Source of the DNA: an uncultured Paracoccaceae bacterium
Lineage (GTDB): Bacteria > Pseudomonadota > Alphaproteobacteria > Rhodobacterales > Rhodobacteraceae
DNA: 6,647 bases
Assembly: GCA_937132145.1 (NCBI GenBank)
Contig: CAKZNY010000372.1
Span: 1-6,647 of the forward strand
Reading direction: 5' to 3'
Shown: positions 6,123-6,647 of the stretch, in pieces
Layout: each line of letters opens with the position of its first letter
Position numbering within the stretch: the stretch's first letter is position 1
The notes under the pieces: generated by a model
Database searches by the model: none
What the model saw: the letters and a program-made list of their open reading frames with translations, nothing else
What the model was told of the DNA's origin: nothing
Program-made: the position numbers and the translations under genes

Positions 6123-6143
6123 CGGGGCGATCTTGCCGCCCCG
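6115..6143 (-). terminator. Intrinsic terminator of the nirK remnant
   Basis: Read on the minus strand, CGGGGCG and CGCCCCG form a perfect 7-bp GC-rich stem (genomic 6137-6143 and 6123-6129) with a seven-base loop, followed by G and seven T residues (complement of 6115-6121). It begins 20 bases after the nirK stop codon. Its survival shows that the 3' end of the old transcription unit is intact. Confidence 0.88.
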
Positions 6144-6163
6144 ACGTTGGATTATCGGACATT

Positions 6164-6589
6164 TCAGATCGGTGAAGGTGCCGAGACCTGTGTCATTATC
6201 TTGTCGTCCCATTCTCCGCTTACTATGACATGGGCCAATCCCCCAAGCAGTACGGCCTCGATCAGATTGTGGGTCACATAGGCGTAAGTGCCGGGCTGAA
6301 CGAAGGTATAGATCGCCGCCGCCGCCGACCCACCGCGCACGAACCACGTTTCGATATTGGTGGCCGGATCATCGTCAAAGCCGCCGGTTTCCCAGACATA
6401 ATCGCCGTGGCCGCCAATCAGGTGGGGGCGCGAATCGCGGTTTGCCTGCGCATGGATAAACAGCACCGTCTCGCCCACCTTGGCGGTCATCGCATTGTCA
6501 CCCGTCAGAGCGTTTTCAGCGCCGTTGAACACCACATGCGTCGGGATCAGCCTGCGCATCGCCTCCAGTGAGTCGCTGAAATTCTCCAT
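6164..6589 (-). pseudogene. nirK: C-terminal remnant of copper-containing nitrite reductase
   Basis: These 141 codons match the second cupredoxin domain of NirK, the periplasmic enzyme that reduces nitrite to nitric oxide in denitrification. Clear motifs: [20 protein letters not shown] (16-35), [20 protein letters not shown] (37-56), [13 protein letters not shown] (57-69), [20 protein letters not shown] (80-99), [11 protein letters not shown] (102-112) and [10 protein letters not shown] (124-133). His56 corresponds to the catalytic His255, and His107 to the type 2 copper ligand His306, of Alcaligenes NirK. Full NirK has about 340-380 residues. Missing here are the signal peptide and the whole first domain, with all type 1 copper ligands and the other two type 2 ligands. 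In frame, a TGA (complement of 6602-6604) lies 12 bases before the ATG, that ATG has no clear ribosome binding site, and the 58 bases up to the window edge do not resemble nirK in any frame. Even if translated, the fragment could not reduce nitrite. Confidence 0.85.
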
Positions 6590-6647
6590 TGCTGTCTGAC
6601 GTCAGCACCTATGGAACAGATTTACGTTATTGAATAAGGGAGGGTTT
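6590..6647. other. Unrecognised sequence beyond the nirK break, to the window edge
   Basis: These 58 bases replace the expected 5' part of nirK. All three minus-strand frames contain stops and none encodes NirK-like residues. A perfect palindrome, CTGACGTCAG, sits at 6597-6606, eight bases beyond the remnant's first codon. It could be a regulatory site or part of a rearrangement junction; the stretch is too short to decide. Confidence 0.35.

Overview
The window looks like accessory chromosomal DNA from an alphaproteobacterium, most likely a marine Rhodobacterales-type organism. This is inferred from moderate GC, a TRAP transporter, a NnrS protein and a NirK of alphaproteobacterial character; no taxonomic search was possible. 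It holds six coding regions and one gene remnant. There are no tRNA or rRNA genes, no CRISPR array and no recognisable insertion sequence.

Positions 1-3254 form a TRAP transporter operon in the order dctP (periplasmic binding protein), dctQ (small permease) and dctM (large permease). The dctP leader carries a palindrome plus direct repeats that look like an operator, and a possible hairpin that would cover the ribosome binding site. A good intrinsic terminator lies between dctP and dctQ, where partial read-through would give excess binding protein. dctQ and dctM overlap by ATGA. The substrate cannot be read from the sequence.

Positions 3251-4909 hold a divergent pair. On the minus strand is a small DsrC/TusE-family protein with no cysteine at all. 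On the plus strand is nnrS, a 12-helix membrane protein linked to nitric oxide and denitrification. A near-consensus FNR/NNR-type box (ATGAC-N4-ATCAA) lies between them at class II distance from plausible -10 elements on both sides, so the two genes may be co-induced by low oxygen or NO. The minus-strand gene meets dctM tail to tail, sharing TTAA.

Positions 5021-5947 encode a PHP-domain (CehA/McbA-like) metallohydrolase with a complete set of candidate metal ligands and an 11-bp hairpin over its stop codon.

Positions 6123-6589 (minus) hold the C-terminal 141 codons of a copper nitrite reductase, nirK. Its own stop and a strong intrinsic terminator remain, but the N-terminal cupredoxin domain is missing: an in-frame stop lies 12 bases before the first ATG, and the 58 bases before the window edge do not look like nirK. 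Together, nnrS, the DsrC-like gene with its FNR-type box and the nirK remnant suggest a denitrification/NO-response locus that has lost its nitrite reductase here.
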